From: Chryseobacterium mulctrae
Lineage (GTDB): Bacteria; Bacteroidota; Bacteroidia; Flavobacteriales; Weeksellaceae
Direction: 5' to 3'
Length of the DNA: 64,000 bases
Assembly (NCBI RefSeq): GCF_006175945.1
Contig: NZ_VAJL01000002.1
Coordinates: 1-64,000 of the forward strand
A program made the position numbers and the translations under genes. The stretch's first letter is position 1; every line of letters starts with the position of its first letter. The notes beneath the pieces were generated by a model. That model did no database searches. It was not told the origin of the DNA and saw only the letters and a program-made list of their open reading frames with translations. Shown here piece after piece: positions 8,175-17,845 of the stretch.

Positions 8175-9011
8175 ATGAACACAAATCGTAACAAAAATTA
8201 TATTGTAAATTACATTTTCATTTTTGGCATTTTGATTCTATTTTTAAATGATCAAATATTCAAATTTGAATTTTCAAATTATTTTACTGGAAAATTATCT
8301 GATGTTTGTGGAATAATTATTTTTCCATTTTTTTTGACATATATTTTCCCAAAACTCAAGCAGAATAGTGTTTTTGCTGCAGCTATTATTTTCTCATTTT
8401 GGAAAAGTCAATATTCACAAAGTCTGATTAATTTCTACAATGAAATTTCACCAATTCAAACATCAAGAATTATTGATTATTCTGATTTGTTTGTTTTATT
8501 ACTTTTGCCAATACCATATTATCTGATTAAAAATGTTCACAAAATAGATTTTTTAACAATAAAAAAACTGAATCCAAAATTTATTTTTGTCATATCTTTA
8601 TTCATATTTATTGCAGAAGCACCGCCACCAAGTCATTACTTTACTATGAATAATGGAAATCTTCAATGTTACAAATGCAATATGAAAGTAAACCATAGCA
8701 AAGACTACGTACTTAATAAACTTAAACAAAATGGAATCGAATTTGACACGGTGAGACTAATTCATTATCGAAGTGTTATTGATTCTACAAGTGGAGGAAA
8801 AAAATATATTAAAAATGAGTTAATTATTGACAATGATACTTTACGAAATATAAGTTTTACTATTTTCCCTCTAAAAGGGAATAGAACTCAAATTTATTTC
8901 AACGGTGCTGATGTTTCACAGGATTTGAGAAGAGATGATTTTAAGTTGCAAAGAAAAATGCGGAAATATTATCGTAAAATTGTTTTCGATGAAATTAAAA
9001 GATCATTCTAA
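8175..9011 (+). CDS. Polytopic membrane protein, unknown function
   Basis: About 278 residues from the ATG at 8175; an upstream TTG at 8136 is a less likely start. There are roughly four hydrophobic helices in the first 150 residues, then a soluble C-terminal domain of about 120 residues that begins with a CYKC pair. I do not recognise the family. It is followed by a strong hairpin terminator and then by an unrelated GC-richer IS element. Confidence 0.6.
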   Translation: MNTNRNKNYIVNYIFIFGILILFLNDQIFKFEFSNYFTGKLSDVCGIIIFPFFLTYIFPKLKQNSVFAAAIIFSFWKSQYSQSLINFYNEISPIQTSRIIDYSDLFVLLLLPIPYYLIKNVHKIDFLTIKKLNPKFIFVISLFIFIAEAPPPSHYFTMNNGNLQCYKCNMKVNHSKDYVLNKLKQNGIEFDTVRLIHYRSVIDSTSGGKKYIKNELIIDNDTLRNISFTIFPLKGNRTQIYFNGADVSQDLRRDDFKLQRKMRKYYRKIVFDEIKRSF

Positions 9012-9140
9012 AAAAACCTTCTGCTAATAACTAAGCTTTCGTCTTGTCCGCAGGACACGAGATGAAAGCCCGTTGAACGGAAGCTCCGGGAGCTTTTTTG
9101 GCCGTCTATGTAGTTTTCGATTTTAGGATTTAGGGTAACA

Positions 9141-9171
9141 AAGCAGTTTTTTGGAATGACTGCTTTTTTTT
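9141..9171 (+). terminator. Rho-independent terminator
   Basis: AAGCAGT / ACTGCTT stem followed by a run of T residues. It closes the membrane-protein transcript and may lie inside the left end of the IS91-like element. Confidence 0.65.
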
Positions 9172-9251
9172 GTGGCATTTGGTAGCCTTTATGAGTGGTT
9201 TTCTGCAGGTTTTTCTTCGCTGCAGCATATAAATTCCCTTACCCGCAAAGG

Positions 9252-10358
9252 TTATTTTGCAGACAATGGTTGGATAACGAAAAGAAATTCCGGTGGCGGA
9301 CCGCGCTGCCCGAAAACAGCTATAGTGACTAAGTTTCCTTCCTTGCAACTTCGACATTTCCGGAGCAAAGTTTTCGGTTTTGCTGCAGTAACTCTGATTT
9401 TCAAATCGGATTGCAGTGCCTGCAGTTTCCCACGCTTCCAGCTGCTGCTCAGGATGCCGTAATGCCGGATCCTTACAAATCTTTTCGGTAAAATATGCAT
9501 CGAAAACCTCCGGACAAACTCCGTGTTTGCAAGAGTCATTTCCTTTTTTTCGCCGCCTTTGCGGTAATCTTTGTACTCAAAACGGACCTGCTGATCCGTC
9601 ACTTCTTTTATGCGGTGATTGCTGATGGCGACTTTGTGAGTGTATCTCCCCAAGTACTCGATCACCTGTTTCGGGCCGCCAAAAGGCCGCTTGGCATATA
9701 CGACCCAGTTCTTGGTGAAGAGTTTCTCCATTAAATCCCGGTCAGTAATTCCACAGGCTCTTAAGGAAGTCACAAACTTTGCCCGAAAGACTTTGCTCAG
9801 CGCTTTTACTGGAAACAGAAACTTATCCGTCCTTACTTTCTTTCTCCATTTTCCCTGCATCGTGAGACCACCTCCCGGCACAATGCAGTGCAGATGCGGA
9901 TGAAGACTCAGGTTTTGTCCCCACGTGTGCAAAACACCAATCATGCCCAGCTGCAGGCCTTCGGTTTTGCCGAACTGGTTCAAAGTGGCCCAGGCGGCCT
10001 CAAACAGGATCTTGTAAATAAGTTGGGGCTGGGATATTGCGAGCCCATTCAACTCCTCCGGCAGGGTAAAAACCACATGGTAATAGCTGCAGGGCAAGAG
10101 GTCCTGTTCGCGCTTCTGGATCCATTCTTCCCGTTTATGACCCTGGCACTGCGGACAGTGCCGGTTACGGCAGGAGTTGTAACTGATGGAAAGATTTCCG
10201 CAACCATCACACGTATCAATATGACCACCCAAGGCAGAAGTCCGGCAGTTGGACAATGCCCGCAATGTCTTTTCCTGATGAACGCTGAAGTTTTGGGATG
10301 ATAAATTGATTTTGCGAAGAACTTCTGCTACATTCGCACCTTTACTTCGGGCCTGCAT
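9252..10358 (-). CDS. IS91-family transposase (Y2/HUH type)
   Basis: About 368 residues from the ATG at 10358; an in-frame extension to 10520 is probably untranslated because it overlaps the upstream gene. It has an N-terminal zinc-binding module (CDGCGN and CRNRHCPQCQ), followed by a core with HPHLHCIVPGGGL, the His-hydrophobic-His metal motif of HUH nucleases. IS91 proteins move by rolling-circle transposition. The start overlaps the recombinase stop by 17 nt. Its high GC content contrasts with the flanks and indicates recent acquisition. Confidence 0.88.
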   Translation of the reverse strand: MQARSKGANVAEVLRKINLSSQNFSVHQEKTLRALSNCRTSALGGHIDTCDGCGNLSISYNSCRNRHCPQCQGHKREEWIQKREQDLLPCSYYHVVFTLPEELNGLAISQPQLIYKILFEAAWATLNQFGKTEGLQLGMIGVLHTWGQNLSLHPHLHCIVPGGGLTMQGKWRKKVRTDKFLFPVKALSKVFRAKFVTSLRACGITDRDLMEKLFTKNWVVYAKRPFGGPKQVIEYLGRYTHKVAISNHRIKEVTDQQVRFEYKDYRKGGEKKEMTLANTEFVRRFSMHILPKRFVRIRHYGILSSSWKRGKLQALQSDLKIRVTAAKPKTLLRKCRSCKEGNLVTIAVFGQRGPPPEFLFVIQPLSAK

Positions 10359-11329
10359 TCCTGCTGCATAAAGTAAATACCGTATCCAAAGGACTGTGCG
10401 GTTTTTGGTCCGAGAGCTGGCACACATGAAGATATTCCATTGTACTTTCAATACGCTCATGACCCAGAAGTTTCTGCACCATAATGATCGGAACACCGTC
10501 TTCCAGCAGATGAGTCGCATAGCTGTGTCGTAGCGTGTGGGTGTGCACCTCTTTGGTGATGCCTGCTTTTTTAGAGATGGTTTTTATTACCCACTGCACG
10601 CCACGCTGACTGTAGCGGGAATCGAAATCTTTTCTATTCGGAGCTAAAACATCAATATCTTCGATATTCCTGTTTTGATTGCCATTAAACAGATACTGAT
10701 TAGGATTCTCAATACTGATAAAGGTTTTCAGTCCACTGATCAAATGTTCCGACAAAGGAACATACCGGTCTTTGCTCCCTTTACCCTGAACAACATGTAA
10801 CATCTTCCGGTCAAAATCCAGATGCTGAAGTTCGATATTCCTTACTTCCATACACCGCAGTCCACAGCCGTAAATAAGTCCGATGAGCAGTTTATGTTTC
10901 AGGAGTTCGGCGGATTGAAGCATACGCCAGATCTCTTCCCGACTCAGGATGACAGGAAGCTTTTTCACTTGTGGAATAGCGGGAAGATGCAGAAAACTAT
11001 AAGGCAGGCCTTCCGTTTTCAATAAAAAGCGAAGTCCGTAAACGGTGTGTTTAAAGTAAGTTTGGGAAGGAGTTTTGGAGCGTTGCTGCAGTTCAAAAAG
11101 ATAATCTTTGACCTGTTCGGGATCCAACTCGGTAGGCAGGGTTTTAAAATGCAGTGCCAGGGCTGTCACATGGCGGGAATAATTGTCGAACGTTCTGGGG
11201 CTCCTGCCCAAGATCGAAATATTCCTTTCGAAGCGTTGCAGCAGTTCGGCAAAACCACTAACTTCGCTCGAGGCACGGTTCAGAATTTTGTTTACCCTTA
11301 ACTCCTCCGGAGATTTTTTTTGTAGCCAT
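10342..11329 (-). CDS. Tyrosine recombinase accompanying the IS91 transposase
   Basis: Tyrosine recombinase/integrase with an N-terminal SAM-like domain and the catalytic set: Arg in GCGLRCMEV, Lys in QGKGSKDR, HTLRHSYATH, GHERIESTMEYLH with the probable Tyr. The continuous frame begins at a TTG at 11211. An ATG at 11329 would give MATKKSPEELRVNKIL and a natural N-terminus if one A is removed from the A8 run at 11313-11320, so a homopolymer error is likely. This two-gene arrangement is known from IS91-like elements of Bacteroidota. Confidence 0.82.
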
Positions 11330-11816
11330 TTTAAAGATTTTTTGTTGTTTTACCAAAGTTAATAAAACAGCGAAGGGAAAAGCTACCGGAGGTTTAGTTC
11401 AACAAGGATTTTGCAATAGTGGGGCGAAACTGCAAAGTTCAACGGCAGTTTTTCGGTTCAAATTTTGTTCAAAATTGAAGATTTGTGCTTCGAATGCCCC
11501 ACCATCGCAAAGGAGCCCCGAAACGTTCTAGATCAAATAAAGTCTCAAAAAACGATACTCTAAATTACATTTGTAAATGATAAAAACTCTTTGAGGCAAG
11601 TCATAGAGTTTATTATTCTTTATTTCAGACAAATTAGTACTGTAAAATTTTAATTTATATATCTAAGTATTAAATGCAGTAAGTTTATTCGACCCTATCA
11701 ACAAGACTTCCCGTGATTTAAGCTTTTCTTACACATACTGCAACCTTATAACTCGATACTGGGAGTAGGAATAAATCATCTATAATAATATGATTTAATG
11801 ATAATTATGTTTATTT
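11330..11816. other. Intergenic region, right end of IS91-like element
   Basis: 487 nt without a gene. The left part is GC-richer and contains GGAGCCCCGAAACGTTC near 11512-11528, probably close to the element end. The right part is AT-rich and holds the first cargo repeat at 11543 and a TATTTTTG -7 box at 11812-11819. Confidence 0.5.
11543..11556 (+). repeat. Cargo repeat A
   Basis: TCTCAAAAAACGAT, first of five same-strand copies. This one lacks the leading AA of the 16-mer (AG instead). It lies next to the end of the IS91-like element. Confidence 0.7.
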
Positions 11817-12518
11817 TTGTGGCAGGAAAAATTACAGTTGAATAAAATTCCAATAACCAGAATTATACATGTCGGATATCTGAAATATCAAAACAATTTC
11901 AACAGTTTCCGTATATTTTTAATTTTAATATTCTCCATGTGTCATTCTTTTCTTTCTGCCCAGGATTCTATTGAACATGAGATAAGACAGCAGGTAAGTA
12001 TTGTAATGGCTAAAGGAGCCATTATTTATTCCACAGAGGAAAATTTCAACAAGCAGATCCTTAACAAGGATATCAGACTTAAAGGTGGTGATTTTTTGTT
12101 TAATGTCAGTAAAAAAGATCAAATACTGATTAAATCCACAGCTAGCGCCTCTAGTAAAAAAACGCCGCTAAAGGATCAGTTGCAAAATGCAGTCAAAAAG
12201 AAGAAAAAAGACGAACAGGATACGGTTGATAAAAAGATTAGAGCGTTTGAAAAGCAAAAAGAACTTTTTCACAGCCATCAGTTTTATCACCATCCTTCTT
12301 CAGGACAGTTTTTGACAGTTTATCAGGTCGCTAAAGATTATATAGTTCCGAATAATCACCACGATAATTTTTCAAAGACAGTTCACAGATATCATAATTT
12401 TCTCATAACATCATCTTTAAATTATCTTCATTCTTACAAATATTTTCATTACAATAACAAATCTTTAGATTATTGTTATTCTCAAGTCTATTCTGTAAGA
12501 CCGCCACCCATAGTATAG
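11817..12518 (+). CDS. Exported hypothetical protein
   Basis: Up to 233 residues. The first in-frame start, TTG 11817, overlaps a TATTTTTG -7 box, so the true start is probably downstream, for example TTG 11838. A hydrophobic signal segment ending FLSAQ (about residues 31-50) indicates export. The rest is Lys- and His-rich, with a low-complexity KKKKKDEQ stretch. It precedes the large adhesin-like gene by 67 nt. No domain recognised. Confidence 0.5.
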   Translation: MWQEKLQLNKIPITRIIHVGYLKYQNNFNSFRIFLILIFSMCHSFLSAQDSIEHEIRQQVSIVMAKGAIIYSTEENFNKQILNKDIRLKGGDFLFNVSKKDQILIKSTASASSKKTPLKDQLQNAVKKKKKDEQDTVDKKIRAFEKQKELFHSHQFYHHPSSGQFLTVYQVAKDYIVPNNHHDNFSKTVHRYHNFLITSSLNYLHSYKYFHYNNKSLDYCYSQVYSVRPPPIV

Positions 12519-12585
12519 AATAAAAAGGCATTTATTTTTTTCACATCTCAACAGACAATCGAGATAATTATTCTAATACTTTTAT

Positions 12586-15270
12586 ATGAAAAATAAAATA
12601 TTTTTAATTCTATTATTAGTAGCTGTTAATTCAACACTAATTTTAGCTCAAAGCGCAGGTAAGTTATATCTGTCATCTGCAGGAACAGGGGTAGGCCACG
12701 TTTATGATATTACGGGTAATACGCCATCAACTGTTCAAACCACATTGCCTGCTTCAATTACATCACCGGCATATTACAATGCAAATAACGGTGCATCTGT
12801 AAGTAATTTAGCAATTGGTTACGATACTACGGTCGCGAACCAACCGCTTGTTTTTATTAACTCCAATACTGCGGCAAACAGTCCGATATTAAAAAATGGA
12901 ACTGCAACAGGACTTACCTTACCTGCTGTTACCATCGGAGGTTTAGGAACTAATAATGTTTTGGGAAACAATTTCGGACAAGTCTTTGGTTTTAATGGTA
13001 AAAATCTTTACAGGTTGTATCCTACTGTTTCTGCTGCTATTCCTATTACAGGCGATGCAATTTGGAATGCTAATGGTGATGGAACTGCTGGTAATCCTCG
13101 TTCAACCATTTTTGCAAGTGATACATTTTATGATTATGAAAATAATGTTTACACGATTCTTCAGCATCAAAATGGTACAACTTTTATAAGGTATCTATAT
13201 AAAATCGCTATTAACGGAGCTGTAACTTCTGCAACAGCAACTCAAATTACACAGATCACAGGACCTGTTGGGGTAAGAAATGCAACGGCAAATACTGCCA
13301 CAACTATAGATGTAGGAAATATAAGAGGTACTGCATACTTGAATGGCTTTGTCTTTGCTTCTTCAGGAAATGGGAATGATACCGTTGTTATATATCGTAT
13401 TAACATTTCTACTGGAGTATCAGAATACCTTACTCAATATACATTAACAGGATTAGGCAGTTCAAATATTGATCTTGCATCTGTTGATTATTTTCAGCCA
13501 TTCACATTTAATTGTGGTGGAACAGCATTTCAGGGAACCACTCCGTATAGGGCCGGGACATCTTCAACAAGAACATTACGTATTCCTGTTTCAGATATTT
13601 ATGGACCCGGAAATTATGTTTTAAATGTAATTGGAACGGATTTTACAAATCCCGCTCACTCAGTTACAGTAACTACGGCAACGACTTTCATTGATGTTCC
13701 CATTACTTACAACGGGACAGGAGCTGCAGGATCAAGAACTCTTACCGTTGACCTGAATGGAAGTACAACAACGTGTACTGTAACAGCGACAATAGAACCA
13801 GATACAGATATCGACGGATTGGCAAATACTGTAGATCTCGATGATGATAATGATGGTATTACAGACTGTACAGAAAATGGTTTGGCTGCCGCATCATTTT
13901 TAAACAATTTTACTTTCGTCCCAAATAATAATGCTTCCGGAGTAAGTGCAAATATTGCACAGTTGACTCCAAATGCGGGCTCTCAAAGTGGTCAATACTG
14001 GTCAGTCGGAAAAGTAGATTTTACAAAAAGTTTTTCTTTTACTTTTGATGCATTTGTAGGAGAATTTGATGCCGGTGCTGATGGTATAGCGGTCGTATTT
14101 CAAAACTCCCCTGCCGGAACAGCTGCTGTTGGAGCAACAGGTGTGGGAATGGGTGCACAGAATATTGCTAACGGTCTAGTTCTGGAATTGGACACTTATG
14201 ATAATGGACCTGGTGTTGGAGATATTGTTGCGGATCACGGTCAGATTTGGGATTCTGACAATCAGGGTGCCGGTCTTACAACTTCCGTTGATTTGGGTCA
14301 GTTGGAAAATAATGCCTATCATCCTGTGGTAGTTACCTGGAATGCAGGGACGCAAACCCTATCGTATACAGTTGATGGAATAACTGCAGGAACTCTTACA
14401 ACTGCTAATTTTGCAAATACTTATTTTGGAGCCAGCAAAGTTCGTTTTGGTTTTACCGCTTCCACAGGAGGGTCAACAAACGTACACCGTATAAGAATCA
14501 ATGATTTCTGCAGTACCCCTATTGAACTTGATACAGATAACGACGGGATATCTAATCACTTAGATACAGATTCAGACGGCGACAGCTGTCCTGATGCAAT
14601 TGAAGGTTCCGAAAATGTCACTTATTCTATGGTTAATCCTTTGACTTCTCCAACCAATCCGGGACAGATCAATGTAAGATTTAACGGAACGACAGCAGGT
14701 ACACCTTCTCAGATCATCAGTACTGCTACAGCAGCCAATGGTGTTCCTCAGGTTGTCAATAATGGTGCAAATAACAGCAATGCGAGTATTGGTCTTGTTG
14801 CAGGTGCAGCAGCTGCAGGTGTAGCAGACAATACAGGTTCTTCTCCTGTTTCAGGAGTAGGTCAGGCTGTCGGGAATTCTCAGAACTCAGCACTTAATGA
14901 CTGTAAATGCTATAGAAACCCAACCATAACCTTAGGAACTGATAATGCGACGATACACGGTATTACCGCATTTAACAGGGCGGGAGTAAATAATACAAAC
15001 TGGCCAATGATCAGGAATAACGGGTGGACAGCTCTTGAAGCCAATACCAAAGCGTTTGTAATGAATAGAATGCCTGCTGCAGCTACTACTGCAGGTGCTG
15101 TTATTGCCGGTGAGCCTGTAAATGTAGCGTTGACTGCTCCTGTTATAGCTGTTCCGATAGTTGGAATGACGTTCTATGATACAACCAATAACTGTATGAA
15201 AATAAATACAGATGGTACTCGAACGGGATGGAAGTGTTTTAACACGCAGTCTTGTCCTGAAGAAAATTAA
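12586..15270 (+). CDS. Large secreted lectin-like surface protein
   Basis: 894 residues with a signal peptide (MKNKIFLILLLVAVNSTLILAQ). A beta-rich N-terminal half is followed by a calcium-binding thrombospondin type 3-like run (DTDIDGLANTVDLDDDNDG, about 407-426). An L-type lectin-like domain spans about 437-641 (FDAGADGIAVVFQNS, GLVLELDTYDN). A second Asp-rich run (DTDNDGISNHLDTDSDGD) comes at about 648. The C-terminus contains MTFYDTTNNCMKINTDG, a motif shared with the next protein. It is probably a surface or extracellular adhesin. It has no type IX secretion tail, and its export partner is unknown. Confidence 0.75.
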   Translation: MKNKIFLILLLVAVNSTLILAQSAGKLYLSSAGTGVGHVYDITGNTPSTVQTTLPASITSPAYYNANNGASVSNLAIGYDTTVANQPLVFINSNTAANSPILKNGTATGLTLPAVTIGGLGTNNVLGNNFGQVFGFNGKNLYRLYPTVSAAIPITGDAIWNANGDGTAGNPRSTIFASDTFYDYENNVYTILQHQNGTTFIRYLYKIAINGAVTSATATQITQITGPVGVRNATANTATTIDVGNIRGTAYLNGFVFASSGNGNDTVVIYRINISTGVSEYLTQYTLTGLGSSNIDLASVDYFQPFTFNCGGTAFQGTTPYRAGTSSTRTLRIPVSDIYGPGNYVLNVIGTDFTNPAHSVTVTTATTFIDVPITYNGTGAAGSRTLTVDLNGSTTTCTVTATIEPDTDIDGLANTVDLDDDNDGITDCTENGLAAASFLNNFTFVPNNNASGVSANIAQLTPNAGSQSGQYWSVGKVDFTKSFSFTFDAFVGEFDAGADGIAVVFQNSPAGTAAVGATGVGMGAQNIANGLVLELDTYDNGPGVGDIVADHGQIWDSDNQGAGLTTSVDLGQLENNAYHPVVVTWNAGTQTLSYTVDGITAGTLTTANFANTYFGASKVRFGFTASTGGSTNVHRIRINDFCSTPIELDTDNDGISNHLDTDSDGDSCPDAIEGSENVTYSMVNPLTSPTNPGQINVRFNGTTAGTPSQIISTATAANGVPQVVNNGANNSNASIGLVAGAAAAGVADNTGSSPVSGVGQAVGNSQNSALNDCKCYRNPTITLGTDNATIHGITAFNRAGVNNTNWPMIRNNGWTALEANTKAFVMNRMPAAATTAGAVIAGEPVNVALTAPVIAVPIVGMTFYDTTNNCMKINTDGTRTGWKCFNTQSCPEEN

Positions 15271-15279
15271 TTTTAAAAA

Positions 15280-15855
15280 ATGAAAAAAATGAAACTGATA
15301 TATTCAATATTTTTAGGTCTGTCATGTTCAGCAATATTTTCTGCGCAGATCGCCATCGGAAAGACGACTACACAGACGGGTGTGTCTTTAGAATTTGGAA
15401 CAGGTAATAAGGGGTTGATATTGCCGTGGGTAACGGCTGCAGCCAATGTAAGTTTAAATCCGGGAGCCACTGCGAGAGGCGGAGCTCTTATTTTTGACCG
15501 AAATGACAGCAGGGTTAAGCTTTCAAGAAATAACGGAACTTGGGTTGACCTTACGGTACGCACCACAGAATTACCTGCGGTAGGAGCAAATGTTGTAGTT
15601 ACGGCTCCCATCCAGGCAAGTCCGGCTGTTGAGCAGTCCACTGCAAAAGCTCAGATTGGAGGTGTTTTTACGGATAACACTCCAGGAATTCTTGTGTTGG
15701 CTGATACCAATAAAGCGATGATTCCGCCTTTGGTGGCAGATCCTGCCAATACGATCAAAAGTCCTGCACCGGGAATGATTGTTTACGACACCGTTAAAAA
15801 GCTGTTTTGCGTTTACAACGGAACGGTCTGGTCTTACTGGAGAGCAGATAGCTAA
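15280..15855 (+). CDS. Secreted hypothetical protein, adhesin partner
   Basis: 191 residues with signal peptide MKKMKLIYSIFLGLSCSAIFSAQ. The mature part is beta-rich. The C-terminal block (GMIVYDTVKKLFCVYNGTVWSYW) resembles the end of the preceding large protein, which suggests a shared cell-surface module. It begins 9 nt after that gene and is closed by a perfect hairpin, so the two form an operon. Confidence 0.65.
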   Translation: MKKMKLIYSIFLGLSCSAIFSAQIAIGKTTTQTGVSLEFGTGNKGLILPWVTAAANVSLNPGATARGGALIFDRNDSRVKLSRNNGTWVDLTVRTTELPAVGANVVVTAPIQASPAVEQSTAKAQIGGVFTDNTPGILVLADTNKAMIPPLVADPANTIKSPAPGMIVYDTVKKLFCVYNGTVWSYWRADS

Positions 15856-15882
15856 AAGCGGATTAAATATTAAATTTTTACA

Positions 15883-15909
15883 ACAACCACTTCATTATGA
15901 AGTGGTTGT
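15883..15909. terminator. Perfect hairpin terminator
   Basis: ACAACCACTTCA / TGAAGTGGTTGT with a 3-nt loop, followed by T-rich sequence, 27 nt after the preceding stop. Confidence 0.8.
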
Positions 15910-15996
15910 TTATTTAAATTAAGCTGGTCCAATAACCCTAGAACTTTCCTAGTAAATTACGGCAATTAGTTACACTTATGTAATTAGTCTCATAAA

Positions 15997-16599
15997 ATGA
16001 TAGGAAAAACCAAGATTATGGAGTTTATTCATTTCATAAGTAAATCAACTTTAGATAGCATAAAAAATAAAGGACTTCAAACCGAAAGTCACTATCAGGG
16101 TTTTGGAATTTTTATATATCCATTGATTAAAATTGATTTAAAAGCACCTAACGAGGAATTTGTTCCTGAAGAAAGAGAAATGAATTCTAATTTATCGATT
16201 GAAGAATTATGGGAAGGAATTGGTGCGTTACATATCAGGCAAGCAAACGAAAAAGTATTTGGCGTTGTTTTTAGTCTTAGTTCTGAATTTTGGCCAATGG
16301 AAATTAATATTGATGTGAGAAGTCATATATCGAAACAATTTGCGTTTGAATTTGATAAACTAAAGACAAATGATGTTTTCTATCAAAAAAATTTAAATTT
16401 AACTGAAGTTGTTGAAAGCATTTCAGCGACAAAGTATACCCTTGAAACGAAATTTAAGGTTATTTCGGAATCTGGCTTGAGATCATTAATTGAATGCTAT
16501 AAAAAATCTGGTGGAGGAATCTGGGAAGCGATTTCAGTTTATTGTTTAATAACAAAAAATATTGAAGCGAACATGATAAAACGAATCGTAAAATTTTAA
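15997..16599 (+). CDS. Hypothetical protein
   Basis: 200 residues, no recognised domain. The start could be ATG 15997 or ATG 16018 (MEFIHFISK). The N-terminal IHFISKSTLDSIKNKGL superficially resembles the start of some small nucleotide- or ribosyltransferase folds, but that is not strong enough to assign. It lies 41 nt upstream of cargo repeat B and ends its segment. Confidence 0.5.
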   Translation: MIGKTKIMEFIHFISKSTLDSIKNKGLQTESHYQGFGIFIYPLIKIDLKAPNEEFVPEEREMNSNLSIEELWEGIGALHIRQANEKVFGVVFSLSSEFWPMEINIDVRSHISKQFAFEFDKLKTNDVFYQKNLNLTEVVESISATKYTLETKFKVISESGLRSLIECYKKSGGGIWEAISVYCLITKNIEANMIKRIVKF

Positions 16600-16639
16600 A
16601 ACATCTGATCCGCCGCTGGCAGATATATTTATTAAAGGT

Positions 16640-16655
16640 AATCTCAAAAAACGAT
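16640..16655 (+). repeat. Cargo repeat B
   Basis: AATCTCAAAAAACGAT, 41 nt after one gene and 41 nt before the HEPN-like pair. Confidence 0.75.
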
Positions 16656-16696
16656 TATAAGAAATTGACTGAAAAACTTGACGCATTAACATTTAT

Positions 16697-17845
16697 ATGG
16701 ATAATATTTACAAAAAACTAGAGACAATTAGGGATGTTTGGAATTTTAATATCTGGGATTATCCATATTGTCAAAGCGAAATAAATTTTAATGAAGATGC
16801 CAAAACAAATTATTTTGGTGATATGATGGGATATTTTTACGATACACTTGATATGCTAAAAATATCTGTTGATAGAAGCGGTCTGCCAGAAGTTTTTTCA
16901 TATCATATTAGTTTACTACAGATTGTATATGTACAGCAAGACTTTATAGAGGATATGCTAAGATTGTTTTCAACTAATTTTAATAAGGGAGATTTAAAGA
17001 AAGATGAAAATTATGCAATTAATAGAGACATAAGAAATGAATTGGTGGGTCATCCTATTCGACGTGATAAAACAGGAAAACTAGTGTCTTCTACTTTATT
17101 TTCTTACGAGGCACATCAAGGGAAAATCGAATATCTCAGATATCATAAGGATAATGATTTTAGGTTTGAATTAGTAGAGCATAACATTAATGACGTTGTG
17201 AGCAGGCATGAACTTTTTTTGAATGCATGGTTAGATATAATTATTGAAAAATTGAGTTTAGTTGTTAGGAAACATAAATCAGAACTCAATAAAGTACTTA
17301 AAAAAGTATCAGACATTAGCAGATTTGAAAGTTTGATTAAATTATTAGAACAAAAATTTCAGCCATTCTTGAATGGAACATATCTGTACGACAGTAAATC
17401 GATTCTAAAGATTTTTAATATGCGCCAGGATCACCAACGGTATAATAATGTTTACGAAAAATTTCTTGAAGATTTAAATTTACATTTAGTTGATGCAATA
17501 AAATACTGCGATGATATCTTTACAAGGCGTTTCATTGTCTACGAGCCATTATCTATCATTGAAACACCCTTTTTTATTGATGTCGTAGGAGACAATTTAG
17601 ATGAACCCCCTTCTTTAAATTTAATAAAACCAGTTAAGAATTTTAATTATGCTTTGCAAAAATTAATTGACCCACACAGAAGAAATTATAGTGATTTTGA
17701 TTTTTTCAGTAGGTTAATTTCTTCGCAAACTAATGATGTTGATGTAGAAGCAGAACTTAAAAGAATGAGAGAAAATATTTTTGATGATGTAGAATATATT
17801 TCTTCTTGTAGATTAATCGAAAAAATATTAAAAAACGATGAATAA
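16697..17845 (+). CDS. HEPN-like protein, candidate defence component
   Basis: 382 residues, predicted almost entirely helical. The stretch INRDIRNELVGHP near residue 112 matches the HEPN RNase motif RN(x)nH (here Arg-Asn followed by His after four residues). HEPN domains are metal-independent RNases frequent in toxin-antitoxin and abortive-infection systems. No other domain is recognised. The last 8 nt overlap the next gene, which has its own HEPN-like motif. Repeats B and C bracket the pair. The assignment rests on the motif and helical character. Confidence 0.55.
   Translation: MDNIYKKLETIRDVWNFNIWDYPYCQSEINFNEDAKTNYFGDMMGYFYDTLDMLKISVDRSGLPEVFSYHISLLQIVYVQQDFIEDMLRLFSTNFNKGDLKKDENYAINRDIRNELVGHPIRRDKTGKLVSSTLFSYEAHQGKIEYLRYHKDNDFRFELVEHNINDVVSRHELFLNAWLDIIIEKLSLVVRKHKSELNKVLKKVSDISRFESLIKLLEQKFQPFLNGTYLYDSKSILKIFNMRQDHQRYNNVYEKFLEDLNLHLVDAIKYCDDIFTRRFIVYEPLSIIETPFFIDVVGDNLDEPPSLNLIKPVKNFNYALQKLIDPHRRNYSDFDFFSRLISSQTNDVDVEAELKRMRENIFDDVEYISSCRLIEKILKNDE

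Larger units (their letters stand above)
9120..11530 (-). mobile_element. IS91-like element with tyrosine recombinase
   Basis: Two overlapping minus-strand genes, a tyrosine recombinase followed by an IS91-type transposase, sit in a block clearly GC-richer than its surroundings. IS91 elements lack inverted repeats and target duplications, so the ends cannot be fixed from sequence alone; the limits given are approximate. Confidence 0.7.

Noticed and set aside
9172..10301. Several plus-strand open frames across the IS91-like element
   Set aside because: They are antisense shadows of the GC-richer transposase and recombinase genes, and none shows a recognisable domain.
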